NCBI RefSeq assembly: GCF_030695065.1 | Contig: NZ_JAUYTR010000023.1 | Span: 124,001 to 188,000 of the forward strand | Reading direction: 5' to 3' | DNA length: 64,000 bases | From: Sediminibacterium sp. | Lineage (GTDB): Bacteria; Bacteroidota; Bacteroidia; Chitinophagales; Chitinophagaceae | In this document: in pieces, positions 34,891 through 43,917 of the stretch | Layout of the letters: every line of letters begins with the position of its first letter | Numbering within the stretch: position 1 is the stretch's first letter | The notes under the pieces: model-generated | Seen by the model: only the letters and a program-made list of their open reading frames with translations | Database searches by the model: none | What the model was told of the DNA's origin: nothing | Position numbers and translations under genes: made by a program

Positions 34891-34916
34891 TTACTTTGTA
34901 CATACAATTTAGTTAC

Positions 34917-35162
34917 ATGGACATCAATATCATACCTATTGGCAACTCAAAAGGAATTCGTTTGAGTAAAACGATTCTTGAAAAATATCAAATAACCGAC
35001 AGTATTGAAATGATACTTGAAGAAGATCAAATTATTTTAAAGCCAAAATCGGTTGCAAGAAAAGGTTGGGAAAAGCAATTCAAGAAAATGCATGACGCTG
35101 GGGATGATACGATGCTAATACCAGAAGTATTTGAAGATGAAAATATAGAAGAATGGAGTTAA
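34917..35162 (+). CDS. mazE: Antitoxin, AbrB/MazE family
   Basis: I choose the ATG at 34917, giving an 81-aa protein that begins as MazE does: MDINIIPIGNSKGIRLSKTIL, an AbrB swapped-hairpin DNA-binding fold. The C-terminal part (residues 50-81) is acidic and probably unfolded until it wraps the toxin. Longer open reading frame upstream would run through the operator palindrome. It overlaps the toxin gene by 10 bp. Confidence 0.9.
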   Translation: MDINIIPIGNSKGIRLSKTILEKYQITDSIEMILEEDQIILKPKSVARKGWEKQFKKMHDAGDDTMLIPEVFEDENIEEWS

Positions 35163-35476
35163 ATCAATACCAAATTGTGTTGGTTAATCTTGATCCAACA
35201 ATTGGAAGTGAAATGAAAAAAACAAGACCCTGCGTAATCATTTCTCCAAACGAAATGAATAAATACCTTCAAACAATAGTTGTTGCTCCAATGACTAGTA
35301 CGTCAAAACCATATCCTACAAGAATAGAAATTAAACATCAAAAGAAAAAGGGTTGGATTGTGCTCGATCAAATCAGAACGATTGACAGAAATCGAATAAT
35401 TAAAGTAGCTGGTATTTTACTAAGCAATGAAATTGAAGAAGTGAAGTCTATTATTAAAGAAACATTTGTAGACTAA
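35153..35476 (+). CDS. mazF: mRNA interferase toxin, MazF/PemK family
   Basis: This 107-aa toxin starts MELNQYQIVLVNLDPTIGSEMKKTRPCVIISP, with the conserved GSEMKKTRPC loop, and has VVAPMTS and the late GWIVLDQIRTIDRNRI, with Thr/Ser and Arg residues of the endoribonuclease site. It is full length and overlaps mazE by 10 bp, so it is most likely an intact type II pair. RNA target sequence cannot be inferred. Confidence 0.94.
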   Translation: MELNQYQIVLVNLDPTIGSEMKKTRPCVIISPNEMNKYLQTIVVAPMTSTSKPYPTRIEIKHQKKKGWIVLDQIRTIDRNRIIKVAGILLSNEIEEVKSIIKETFVD

Positions 35477-35488
35477 TATACTTTCTAC

Positions 35489-36637
35489 TTACAAACGTTT
35501 CAACCCCTCCACTGCTTTTTCTAATGTGCTTTCTTGCTTAGCAAAACAAAAACGCAATACTTTATGGTCTTGACCATTGTGATAGAAAGCAGAAACCGGA
35601 ATGGTTGCAACGCCAAATTCTTTGGTGAGGGTGATGGCTAATTCTTTATCGGAAACTTGACTAAAATGCGCATAGCTATAGCATTCAAAATAACTTCCAT
35701 GAGAAGGTATAGAGGTAAATGGAGTATCGCGCATTAATGTTCTGAAGTAATCGCGCTTGGCTTGTATTTGAGCACCCAGTTGTAAATAAGCATCAGCATT
35801 TTGTATATATGCAGTTAAGGCAACTTGCTGCGGAGTATTGCAACAAAAGCAATTGAATTGATGCACTTTTCTAAACTCTTTCATTAAGTTAGTTGGTGCA
35901 ATGCAATAACCCAACTTCCAGCCTGTACAATGATAAGTTTTACCAAAAGAGAAACAAACAAAACTCCGCTCGAATAATGCAGGGTATTTCAATATACTTT
36001 GGTGTTCAATCCCATCAAAAATTAAATGCTCATATACTTCATCACTTAATATCAAAATATTGGTACCCTCTACTATACTCGCCAAAGTTTGCATATCAAT
36101 GGCAGACAACACAGCACCTGTTGGATTATGGGGCGAGTTAATCATGATCATTCTAGTGCGAGTCGTAATTTTTTCTTTTACTTCATCCCATGGAATTGCA
36201 TAGTTGGGATATTCTAATTGTATAGGAACTGCAATGGCTTTATTTAATTCTATAGTTGGAATATAGCAATCGTATGCAGGTTCAAATAAAATGACTTCAT
36301 CACCAGGTTGCAATACAGTAGTAAGAGCAGTGTATATAGCATAGGTACCGCCGGGTGTTACAGTAATTTCACTGGTTGCATCAACCGAAGCACCATATAA
36401 GTTGGCTGCTTTAGACGCAAGTGCAGTTAACAATGGTGGATACCCATTCATATGGGTGTATTGATTGAATCCATCACGCATGGCTTTATCAACCAAACTA
36501 GTTAGCTCAGCACTCATCATAAAATCGGGGAAACCCTGCCCTAAATTAACAGCACCGTATTCATTGGCCAACTGGCTCATTACGGTGAAAATAGTAGTAC
36601 CTACCTGAGGTAATTTAGACTGTATAGCTATAGACAC
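35489..36637 (-). CDS. ybdL: Methionine aminotransferase (PLP-dependent, YbdL-like)
   Basis: This fold-type I aminotransferase of about 382 residues begins SKLPQVGTTIFTVMSQLANEYGAVNLGQGFPDF, as in E. coli YbdL. The Asn and PHNP motif (INSPHNPTGAV), ILSDEVYEHL and the PLP lysine in SFGKTYHCTGWKLGY are present. I prefer a GTG start at 36637; a TTG at 36658 would overlap the TolC gene by 11 bp. The family transaminates methionine and aromatic amino acids with keto acids; related eukaryotic enzymes are kynurenine aminotransferases. Confidence 0.9.
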   Translation of the reverse strand: MSIAIQSKLPQVGTTIFTVMSQLANEYGAVNLGQGFPDFMMSAELTSLVDKAMRDGFNQYTHMNGYPPLLTALASKAANLYGASVDATSEITVTPGGTYAIYTALTTVLQPGDEVILFEPAYDCYIPTIELNKAIAVPIQLEYPNYAIPWDEVKEKITTRTRMIMINSPHNPTGAVLSAIDMQTLASIVEGTNILILSDEVYEHLIFDGIEHQSILKYPALFERSFVCFSFGKTYHCTGWKLGYCIAPTNLMKEFRKVHQFNCFCCNTPQQVALTAYIQNADAYLQLGAQIQAKRDYFRTLMRDTPFTSIPSHGSYFECYSYAHFSQVSDKELAITLTKEFGVATIPVSAFYHNGQDHKVLRFCFAKQESTLEKAVEGLKRL

Positions 36638-36647
36638 TTTTAAAAAA

Positions 36648-37952
36648 TTAAGGCTCAATAATATTGGCCAAGCGCTTTAGTTCAACTTCGGCAACTTTGG
36701 CTGTAAATGCCAAGTTAACCAATCTATACGATTCGTTTTCAAAACTTTGCTGCGCCAATTTTACATCTACTATAGTAGCTTGACCTAGTTGAAAACGTTG
36801 CATTACTAAATCTAATAACTGTTTACTTAAGACTTGATTTTCTTTAGCTGTTTTTAGTTGCGCCAAGGTATTAGTATATGCTTGAAAAGTTCTTACGGCA
36901 CCAGTTTCTATATTCAATAAAAATTGATCACGCTGAACTTTTGCATTACGTGTATTAATTTCAGCAACTTGTAATTGCTTTTTATTAATTAATCCATTGT
37001 AAATAGGAATTGCCAAATTGATACCTAAAAAGGGGCCATAAGTTCTATTTTCTAAGATAAAGCCTGCGGCACTTTTAGTATTGGTTAAGTTGAACCCTGT
37101 ATTTGCCCTTAATGTAGGAACCCTTAAAGCTGCGGTTTCTCTCTCAATTAATTCATTGATTTTAATCTGTTGTTCTGCTGCCAAAATTTGTGGATTCTTT
37201 AAAGCCAAGTTTTTAAGTTTGCTGAAATTAATTTTTTCATCCACAATAATGGTGTCACTTATTATAACGGCAGAATCAGGACTAACAAAGAGTAAGCTTA
37301 GTAAATTGGTTTTACCTTGATCAATAATTAATTGTTGCGCTTGTTTAGATTGTACCAATGCATTCAAATCTATTTGTGCTTGGTATAAATCTGCATTATT
37401 GGCAAGTCCTACCTCTTTACGGCTTTTAATAATATCAATTCTCTGTTGTGAAACTTCAATGGATTTATTAATTGTACTGAGTAAATTCTGCTGACGAACT
37501 ACATCATAATAATTCGTAATTACCGAAGCCATGGTAGTTTGAATTTGTGCATTCAACATGTCTTGGTTCATTTTTTGCAATTCTTGCAAACGTTGCTGAG
37601 CCGCTTTAACCCTAAATCCATTAAACAAAACTATTCCAGCAGTAATATTCGCATTTAAATTATTAGAAGCAACCCCGGTTCTCGTAATATTTCTAGAAGG
37701 GTCCGGAAATTGTTGATTGATACTGGTGATATTTTCTACATCATTCATGGTTGCTGTAACGGTTGGCAATCCCCCCGCAACGCCTACATAATTATTAATA
37801 CCTGCAATTTCCAAATTGTTTTTGGCTAGTTGAATATCATAGCTATTTTTTAATGCAATAGCCACTGCATCTGATAAACTAAGCCGCATCTGGCCAAAAC
37901 CAGCTTCAGCAGAAACCATTCCAATAAATAACAATAGAATTAATTTACGCAT
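36648..37952 (-). CDS. TolC family outer membrane protein
   Basis: This 434-aa protein has a signal peptide (MRKLILLLFIGMVSAEAGFGQ) and the two-fold TolC pattern, with LSLSDAVAIALKNSYDIQLA at the start of repeat 1 and LLDLVMQRFQLGQATIVDV in repeat 2. No inner-membrane pump or adaptor gene lies beside it, unlike the TolC protein at 26691. It is 57 bp downstream of pyrH on the same strand. Confidence 0.9.
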   Translation of the reverse strand: MRKLILLLFIGMVSAEAGFGQMRLSLSDAVAIALKNSYDIQLAKNNLEIAGINNYVGVAGGLPTVTATMNDVENITSINQQFPDPSRNITRTGVASNNLNANITAGIVLFNGFRVKAAQQRLQELQKMNQDMLNAQIQTTMASVITNYYDVVRQQNLLSTINKSIEVSQQRIDIIKSRKEVGLANNADLYQAQIDLNALVQSKQAQQLIIDQGKTNLLSLLFVSPDSAVIISDTIIVDEKINFSKLKNLALKNPQILAAEQQIKINELIERETAALRVPTLRANTGFNLTNTKSAAGFILENRTYGPFLGINLAIPIYNGLINKKQLQVAEINTRNAKVQRDQFLLNIETGAVRTFQAYTNTLAQLKTAKENQVLSKQLLDLVMQRFQLGQATIVDVKLAQQSFENESYRLVNLAFTAKVAEVELKRLANIIEP

Positions 37953-38009
37953 CAGTATGAAATTACCATTGGATGATTGAATAACATATATTTTTACACG
38001 AACGGGTAA

Positions 38010-38726
38010 CTAGCTTACCAAAGTACCTACATTGGCGCCTTCTACTACTTGAAGTAAATTTCCTTGAGTATTCATATCAAAAACAATGATGGGTAATTTA
38101 TTCTCCATACATAACGTAAATGCAGTCATATCCATCACTTTCAGGTTTTGAGAAATACATTCCTGGAAGCTCAATTTTTCAAATTTAGTTGCAGTTGGAT
38201 CTTTTTCTGGATCAGCACTGTAAATACCATCTACCCTTGTTCCCTTTAAAATAACATCGGCCTTCATTTCAATGGCTCTTAATGAACCCGCAGTGTCGGT
38301 AGTAAAATAAGGGTTACCAGTTCCAGCACCAAAAATCACTACACGTCCTTTTTCTAAGTGACGCAAAGCTTTTCTGCGGATATAAGGTTCAGCAACTTGT
38401 TCCATATTAATAGCACTCTGCAAACGAGTATATACGCCAATTTTCTCTAACATAGCCTGCATAGCCATTGCATTAATTACTGTTGCCAACATGCCCATAT
38501 AATCACCGTGAGCTCTTTCAATACCACTATCGGCTTCATTCATACCACGGTAAATATTACCACCCCCAATTACAATTGCTACCTGAACGCCTAAATCGGT
38601 TACACGCTTAATATCATGCGCATATTGCTCTATGATTTTCGGGTTAAAAGGGTCTCCGTTTCTTTGATCACCTAATAAAGCTTCACCGGATAATTTAAGC
38701 AGGATACGTTTGAATTTTGGTAGCAT
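38010..38726 (-). CDS. pyrH: UMP kinase
   Basis: This 238-aa enzyme phosphorylates UMP to UDP. It has the N-terminal [26 protein letters not shown], the [12 protein letters not shown] segment and [18 protein letters not shown] hexameric bacterial UMP kinase is expected. It follows tsf, as is common, but across a terminator; the frr gene that often comes next is missing. Confidence 0.97.
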   Translation of the reverse strand: MLPKFKRILLKLSGEALLGDQRNGDPFNPKIIEQYAHDIKRVTDLGVQVAIVIGGGNIYRGMNEADSGIERAHGDYMGMLATVINAMAMQAMLEKIGVYTRLQSAINMEQVAEPYIRRKALRHLEKGRVVIFGAGTGNPYFTTDTAGSLRAIEMKADVILKGTRVDGIYSADPEKDPTATKFEKLSFQECISQNLKVMDMTAFTLCMENKLPIIVFDMNTQGNLLQVVEGANVGTLVS

Positions 38727-38754
38727 GAGTTTGGTTTATTATTGACTAGTTTAC

Positions 38755-38794
38755 AAAAGTACAAAAGCCCCTCCGATAAATGGGAGAGGCTTTT
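38755..38794 (-). terminator. Terminator after tsf
   Basis: A 12-bp stem with one mismatch (AAAAGCCCCTCC facing GGAGAGGCTTTT) and a short loop lies between the tsf stop (38819) and the pyrH start (38726). The T-tract on the minus strand is interrupted (CTTTTGTACTTTT), so read-through into pyrH is likely. Confidence 0.65.
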
Positions 38795-38818
38795 GAAAAA
38801 ATATTGATGGAGTACAAA

Positions 38819-39655
38819 TTATCCTAGCGCAACACGCTTGAATTCGGTAACAGTTACATTACCAGCACTCTTTAAGTAAGCTTCAACAGTAATAGCGCCA
38901 TCTTTTACAAAAGCCTGAGCCAACAATGTATTCTCTTTAAAGAATGCATTCAACTTGCCTTCTGCAATTTTAGCAACCATTTCTTCTGGTTTACCAGCCA
39001 TTTTAGGATCAGCTTTCATTGTTTCAATAACAATGGCTCTTTCTCTTTCAATGGTTTCAGCAGGAATGCTGTTTGCATCAACCGCTAAAGGATTCATAGC
39101 AGCAATTTGCATTGCTACGTCTTTACCAGCTTCAGCAGCTTCAGCATTTAAGCCTACTAGTACACCCATACGGTTTGCACCGTGAATATAAGATGCTACA
39201 TAAGGAGCTTCAATTCTTTCAAACTTAGCAACCCCAATTTTTTCACCAATTGAAGCTAATTTATCATTGATTAAATCGGCTACTTTGGCACCATTGATAG
39301 ATACCTCGTTTAATTCTTCAGCACTCTTAACATCGTTTGCAACAGCTGCATCCGCAATAGATGTAGCAAAGGCAACGAAATCAGTATTCTTAGAAACGAA
39401 ATCAGTTTCACAGCTAATACATACTACAAATCCAACTTTGTGGTCTGCAGAAGTACGCGCTATAATCACTCCTTCTTTTGCTTCTCTATCGCTACGCTTT
39501 GCAGCCACTTTCTGGCCTTGCTTACGTAACCAATCAATAGCAGCTTCAAAATCACCGTTGGTTTCAGTTAAAGCTTTTCTACAATCCAACATTCCGGCAC
39601 CTGTTGCCTGACGTAATTTATTTATATCGGCAGCTGTAATAGTTGCAGTTGACAT
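38819..39655 (-). CDS. tsf: Elongation factor Ts
   Basis: This 278-aa exchange factor for EF-Tu starts ITAADINKLRQATGAGMLDCRKALTE and has the conserved CISCETDFVSKNTDF near residue 80, AMQIAAMNPLAV, and a C-terminal region ending VTEFKRVALG. It is in the order rpsB-tsf with 33 bp between the genes, so both come from the L13 operon transcript. Confidence 0.98.
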   Translation of the reverse strand: MSTATITAADINKLRQATGAGMLDCRKALTETNGDFEAAIDWLRKQGQKVAAKRSDREAKEGVIIARTSADHKVGFVVCISCETDFVSKNTDFVAFATSIADAAVANDVKSAEELNEVSINGAKVADLINDKLASIGEKIGVAKFERIEAPYVASYIHGANRMGVLVGLNAEAAEAGKDVAMQIAAMNPLAVDANSIPAETIERERAIVIETMKADPKMAGKPEEMVAKIAEGKLNAFFKENTLLAQAFVKDGAITVEAYLKSAGNVTVTEFKRVALG

Positions 39656-39688
39656 AATTATTTCAATTTAAAAATTCTCAAATAAGGC

Positions 39689-40591
39689 TTATCTACCGCC
39701 ACCACCTGCAGGTCTGCGATTACCGCCACCCGCTGGAGTACGACGCTTTGGTGCACCACCTGGTCCACCTGCTGGAGCACCTGTACCACGACCTCTTCCG
39801 CCACGACCAGCTTCAGATTGTGCTTCTGCTTCTAAACGACGAGCTCTTGCTTCATTTTCATTGTTGCTATCATCCGTTTCGTCTTCATCTTTAGATGCTT
39901 GACGCTCTGCTAAACCTTCAGCAATAGCAGCAACAATGTAATTGGTAATGATTGCAATAGATTTGGTAGCATCGTCATTTGCAGGGATAGCAAAGTCTAC
40001 TTTATTAGGATCAGAGTTGGTATCAACCATTCCAAAAGTAGTAATGCCTAAACGCTTAGCTTCAGCTAAAGCAATATGCTCATGACCAATGTCTACTAAG
40101 AATAAAGCTGCAGGAAGACGGCCCAATTGAGCAATACCACCTAATACTTTTTCCATTTTATCCTTATCACGAGTAAGGGTTAATCTTTCTTTCTTAGTTA
40201 AGCTCTCAGCACTACCGTCTGCCAACATTTTTTCAATGCTCTGCATTTTCTTAACGCTCTTACGAACGGTATTGAAGTTGGTAAGCATACCACCTAACCA
40301 ACGCTCTGTAGCATAAGGCATGTTTACACGTCTTGCACACTCAGTAACGATTTCTTTTGCTTGCTTCTTAGTAGCAACAAACATGATCTTCTTACCGCTC
40401 TTAGCAATTTGCTTAATGGCAGCAGCAGACTCTTGTAAGTAATCTACTGTTTTGTTAAGGTCAATAATGTGAATACCTTTTTTCTCAGCGAAGATGTAAG
40501 GTAACATCTTAGGATTCCACTTCTTTTTAAGGTGACCAAAGTGAACGCCGGCCTCCAATAGTTGCTGTTGTAGTGAAGTGTTATTTTCCAT
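39689..40591 (-). CDS. rpsB: 30S ribosomal protein S2 with long Gly/Arg-rich tail
   Basis: The first 230 residues are ordinary S2: LLEAGVHFGHLKKKWNPKMLPYIF, TERWLGGMLTNFNTV and NSDPNKVDFAIPANDDA. After an acidic stretch (DEDETDDSNNENE), the last 40 residues are Gly, Arg, Pro and Ala rich (GRGGRGRGTGAP, PAGGGNRRP). The tail is absent from E. coli S2 and would be disordered and positively charged. It is read in frame with normal codons and ends in a regular stop. The gene lies between rpsI and tsf. Confidence 0.96.
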   Translation of the reverse strand: MENNTSLQQQLLEAGVHFGHLKKKWNPKMLPYIFAEKKGIHIIDLNKTVDYLQESAAAIKQIAKSGKKIMFVATKKQAKEIVTECARRVNMPYATERWLGGMLTNFNTVRKSVKKMQSIEKMLADGSAESLTKKERLTLTRDKDKMEKVLGGIAQLGRLPAALFLVDIGHEHIALAEAKRLGITTFGMVDTNSDPNKVDFAIPANDDATKSIAIITNYIVAAIAEGLAERQASKDEDETDDSNNENEARARRLEAEAQSEAGRGGRGRGTGAPAGGPGGAPKRRTPAGGGNRRPAGGGGR

Positions 40592-40648
40592 TGTGGTGAA
40601 TTATATAATTTTTTAAAATTTATTTTCAGTAGATATTCAATACAACGA

Positions 40649-41038
40649 TTAACGCTTACTGAACTGGTAGCTTCTACGTGCTTTCTTATGACCAAATTTC
40701 TTACGTTCAACACTACGAGGATCACGCTTAAGTTGACCAGCAGCTTTTAATGCAGGACGTAGTTCAGGATTTACTTCTAGCAACGCACGGGCAATACCCA
40801 ATTTAGCTGCTTCAGCTTGACCCTTTAAACCACCACCAGCTGCATTGATAACAATATCAAACTTGCCTTCTAGTTCAGTTGTTTTAAGAGGAGCTTCTAC
40901 TTGGTTTTGTAAATAAACCAATGGGAAATAAGCTTTGTAATCTTTGTCGTTTACAGTTATTTTACCTTCGCCCTTGCTAATGAAGACACGTGTTACGGCT
41001 TCTTTACGGCGACCAACTGCATTTTTTTGTTTTTCCAT
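40649..41038 (-). CDS. rpsI: 30S ribosomal protein S9
   Basis: This 129-aa protein begins QKNAVGRRKEAVTRVFISKGEGKI and ends in the basic tail RKKFGHKKARRSYQFSKR that reaches the P site. It follows rplM by 42 bp, the universal L13-S9 pair. Confidence 0.98.
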   Translation of the reverse strand: MEKQKNAVGRRKEAVTRVFISKGEGKITVNDKDYKAYFPLVYLQNQVEAPLKTTELEGKFDIVINAAGGGLKGQAEAAKLGIARALLEVNPELRPALKAAGQLKRDPRSVERKKFGHKKARRSYQFSKR

Positions 41039-41080
41039 TTTGATTATGCTTGGCGTCTGGCATTACTACCAGACAATGTT

Positions 41081-41524
41081 TTAGAATTTAAGTTCCTTAG
41101 GTTGCTGAGCGGTATGAGGATGTGAAGTTCCTGCGTACACAAATAATTTTTTGATCATTTTACGACCTAATTTATTTTTTGGTAGCATTCCTTTTACAGC
41201 TCTTTCCATAATTACTTCAGGACGACGCTTTAATAAGCTTCCAGCAACTTCTTCTTTTTTACCACCAGGGTAACCAGAATAGTTTAGGTATACTTTGTCT
41301 TCTAACTTATTACCAGTGAAAGCAACTTTCTCTGCGTTTAGTACAATTACATAATCGCCACAATCAACGTGAGGAGTGTAATAAGCTTTGTTTTTACCGC
41401 GTAATACAGCAGCAATCTTAGATGCAATACGTCCCACGGTTTGATTAGTACCATCAACTACATACCAGTTGTGTTGAACGGTAGCCGCATTCGCATGCTT
41501 GGTGGTGAAATGAAGTTTACTCAT
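41081..41524 (-). CDS. rplM: 50S ribosomal protein L13
   Basis: This 147-aa protein contains NWYVVDGTNQTVGRIASKIA, GKNKAYYTPHVDCGDYV and ERAVKGMLPKNKLGRKMIKKL, all L13 signatures. It is the first gene of the L13-S9-S2-EF-Ts operon; its leader of about 60 nt holds a short hairpin. Confidence 0.98.
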   Translation of the reverse strand: MSKLHFTTKHANAATVQHNWYVVDGTNQTVGRIASKIAAVLRGKNKAYYTPHVDCGDYVIVLNAEKVAFTGNKLEDKVYLNYSGYPGGKKEEVAGSLLKRRPEVIMERAVKGMLPKNKLGRKMIKKLFVYAGTSHPHTAQQPKELKF

Positions 41525-41543
41525 GATTCTTTGTTTTAAGTGA

Positions 41544-41565
41544 AATCGGCGCTATCCCACCGATT
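41544..41565 (-). promoter_or_regulatory. Short hairpin in the L13 operon leader
   Basis: A 6-bp stem (AATCGG with CCGATT, 10-nt loop) lies 20 nt before the rplM start, in the predicted leader. It might be a ribosomal protein autoregulation site, but it is small and only one sequence is available. Confidence 0.25.
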
Positions 41566-41590
41566 AGAATATTCCCATTTTTTGGGAGGG

Positions 41591-41621
41591 CAAAGGTCTG
41601 ATACTGCAATGGATAAACCAA
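41591..41621 (-). promoter_or_regulatory. Candidate promoter of the L13-S9-S2-tsf operon
   Basis: On the minus strand, TTG (41621-41619), a 20-nt spacer and GACCTTTG (41598-41591) resemble the Bacteroidota promoter, with one mismatch in the -7 box. Confidence 0.4.
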
Positions 41622-41678
41622 GAAATTCAGGAAGTATTTTTACAAGCACATTTGTAACTAATTGATTATCAATAAAAT

Positions 41679-41707
41679 TTTGCATAGCTTTTTTTAATCT
41701 ACCTTTG
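41679..41707 (+). promoter_or_regulatory. Promoter of the amidohydrolase gene, nearly leaderless
   Basis: TTTG (41679-41682), a 17-nt spacer and TACCTTTG (41700-41707) match the consensus. Only 5 nt separate the -7 box from the ATG at 41713, so transcription should begin at or next to the start codon. Confidence 0.55.
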
Positions 41708-41712
41708 TATTC

Positions 41713-42936
41713 ATGGCTTATTTACAATTTTCGGGGCAAAATTTATTTGATGGAACCCAATTTTTAGGACCAGACCAGGTGCTGATTACCACAGCCGAAG
41801 GAATTATTAAAGCCGTAATACCCCTTAAAGATGCAGGAGAAAACGTTCAAGAGCTCAACGGAATTATTACACCTGGTTTTGTAAATGCCCATTGTCATTT
41901 AGAATTGAGTCATATGAAGGGTATCATTCCAGAACATACTGGATTGCCCGATTTTATTTTAAAAATTGTAAACGAAAGGCATTTTCCCGAAGAAAATATG
42001 CTCGAGGCCATTGCGCAAGCGGAAGCAGCCATGATGCAAGCTGGCATTGTGGCGGTAGGAGATATTAGTAATAATGCACTTACAACAATACAAAAGCAAC
42101 AAGGAAATTTAGCTTATCACACATTTGTAGAAATAAGTGGTTGGAAGCCAGCAATCGCTGAACCACGTTTTGCAAATGCCTTAGAAGTATTATCGAAGTT
42201 TAGATTGATTGAAGCCGCCGCATCATTGAAACCGCTGAAGAATTTGAGCAATCCACTCAAAAGTTCATTCAGCCCTCATGCACCCTACTCGGTTTCTTCA
42301 GCACTATGGCAAATGATGATGCCGCATTTTGAAGGAAGTACAGTAACCATACACAACCAAGAAACTCCAGCCGAAAATGAGTTATTTATAAAAGGCACAG
42401 GAGATTTTGTACGAATGTACCAAGCTATGAATATAGACCAGACCCATTTTAGCCCAACAGGACAAAACAGTTTGCCGTCTTATTTCCCCCAACTAAAAAA
42501 TGCAAAAAATATTCTATTGGTGCACAATACTACCACCAGCGAAGCCGACATGGATTATGCAAACCAATTGTCAAAGCAAAATTCACAAGATTTATATTAT
42601 ACCCTTTGCGTGAATGCCAATTTGTATATAGAAAATCAATTACCTCCCATTGAGTTACTTAGAAGTAAGAACGCAGCAATTGTTCTAGGAACAGATAGTT
42701 TGTCGAGCAACCACCAGCTGAGTATTTTAGCTGAGTTAAAAACAATAACAAAAAATTTCCCAACTATTCCACTAGCAGAAATGCTTAACTGGGCCACACT
42801 CAATGGCGCAAAAGCATTACAAATGGAGTCGCAATTTGGAAGTTTTGAAAAAGGAAAAAAGCCAGGGGTAATTTTAATTAGCCAAATAAAGAACAATCAA
42901 ATTAGCGATCAATCTACAGTTAATAGATTGGTATAA
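41713..42936 (+). CDS. Amidohydrolase family protein
   Basis: This 407-aa protein has a metal-dependent TIM-barrel hydrolase pattern: the N-terminal small domain with GIITPGFVNAHCHLELSHM (HxH motif), SFSPHAPYSVS, a His in TVTIHNQETPAENELF and the final Asp in VLGTDSLSSN. This fits the guanine/S-adenosylhomocysteine or chlorohydrolase-like deaminase branch. The substrate is unknown. It is divergent from rplM and converges with the blh gene. Confidence 0.9.
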   Translation: MAYLQFSGQNLFDGTQFLGPDQVLITTAEGIIKAVIPLKDAGENVQELNGIITPGFVNAHCHLELSHMKGIIPEHTGLPDFILKIVNERHFPEENMLEAIAQAEAAMMQAGIVAVGDISNNALTTIQKQQGNLAYHTFVEISGWKPAIAEPRFANALEVLSKFRLIEAAASLKPLKNLSNPLKSSFSPHAPYSVSSALWQMMMPHFEGSTVTIHNQETPAENELFIKGTGDFVRMYQAMNIDQTHFSPTGQNSLPSYFPQLKNAKNILLVHNTTTSEADMDYANQLSKQNSQDLYYTLCVNANLYIENQLPPIELLRSKNAAIVLGTDSLSSNHQLSILAELKTITKNFPTIPLAEMLNWATLNGAKALQMESQFGSFEKGKKPGVILISQIKNNQISDQSTVNRLV

Positions 42937-42945
42937 CGCAGCTAA

Positions 42946-43917
42946 TTAATTGGTTGGTTTCTTTCTAATTTGAAAATACATTTTACTCATTACTTCTTGG
43001 TGGGGCAAAGTCAAAATAGAAATTCCAATAAACAAACCCATTAAGAAAAGGTCTACATTTTTATTCAAGTCAAAAAAATAAATCAAAGCAAAAATTCCGA
43101 TAAAAGAGAAAAGTGTAAACGGAATACATTTAACTAAAAGCTTTAACCAAGATAATTCTTCTTTAATAGATAGATGTAAGCGAATATTTTCTAAAGAAAT
43201 AATTGAGTGCCATAAACCAAAATAAATAGCAAAACTTAGAGGTAAAGAAAGGGTAAGAGAACTAATTGCTACAATAAATAATAGTACAAAGACTCTTTTA
43301 AAAATGGCAATCTCGGATGGGTGAGTAATCCAAGAGCCTATTAGTGCAATTAAAAAAAATAGGGACGCCCCAATCAAACTATAACTAGCAGCGGTTGGTG
43401 ATTTTAAAAAACTAATTAAAGAAGGACTGAAGATATTAATTTGGTCTAATATGGGCAGGACTTCATTTAAATTCAAAAACAAAATCAAAAACAACACTAA
43501 CAAACCATAGCTGGTTTGCAATAGTATGGTTGTTAACGAAGATTGAGTTGCAGGTATGGGTAAATCAGTTTCACCAAAATGAAATGCAGATAACAGTAAA
43601 AATAGATACAGTGAAATGGTAGGAAATAAAAACCAACAAATACCATAAACAAGCATTGGAGTCAAGTAACGAATGTAGAAGTTCAATTCAGAAAAATTTA
43701 GCTGATTAATTTTGCTGCTTTGCTTTGCAACTTCATGATCTAATGCTCCATGAGGAATTCCAGTTAAAACAACCAATACACCAAAAAAAATCCACTGAGA
43801 AATAAAAGGAATGGCTATAATGAAATGATGCATCAAAATAAACAAAGCAATCAAGACCACTTTTGTAATCAAAAGATAATGCCTAAAATATGCTTCTTGT
43901 ACTTTGATGTTTTCCAT
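42946..43917 (-). CDS. blh: Brp/Blh family beta-carotene 15,15'-dioxygenase
   Basis: This 323-aa integral membrane enzyme cleaves beta-carotene into two retinals. The iron-binding His motifs are visible: TGIPHGALDHE, AFHFGETDLP, GLWHSIISLENI and LTLPHQEVM. About eight to nine hydrophobic segments are present. Its start codon shares one base with the crtY stop (TAATG), and both follow the rhodopsin gene, giving cofactor supply and opsin in one locus. Confidence 0.95.
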   Translation of the reverse strand: MENIKVQEAYFRHYLLITKVVLIALFILMHHFIIAIPFISQWIFFGVLVVLTGIPHGALDHEVAKQSSKINQLNFSELNFYIRYLTPMLVYGICWFLFPTISLYLFLLLSAFHFGETDLPIPATQSSLTTILLQTSYGLLVLFLILFLNLNEVLPILDQINIFSPSLISFLKSPTAASYSLIGASLFFLIALIGSWITHPSEIAIFKRVFVLLFIVAISSLTLSLPLSFAIYFGLWHSIISLENIRLHLSIKEELSWLKLLVKCIPFTLFSFIGIFALIYFFDLNKNVDLFLMGLFIGISILTLPHQEVMSKMYFQIRKKPTN

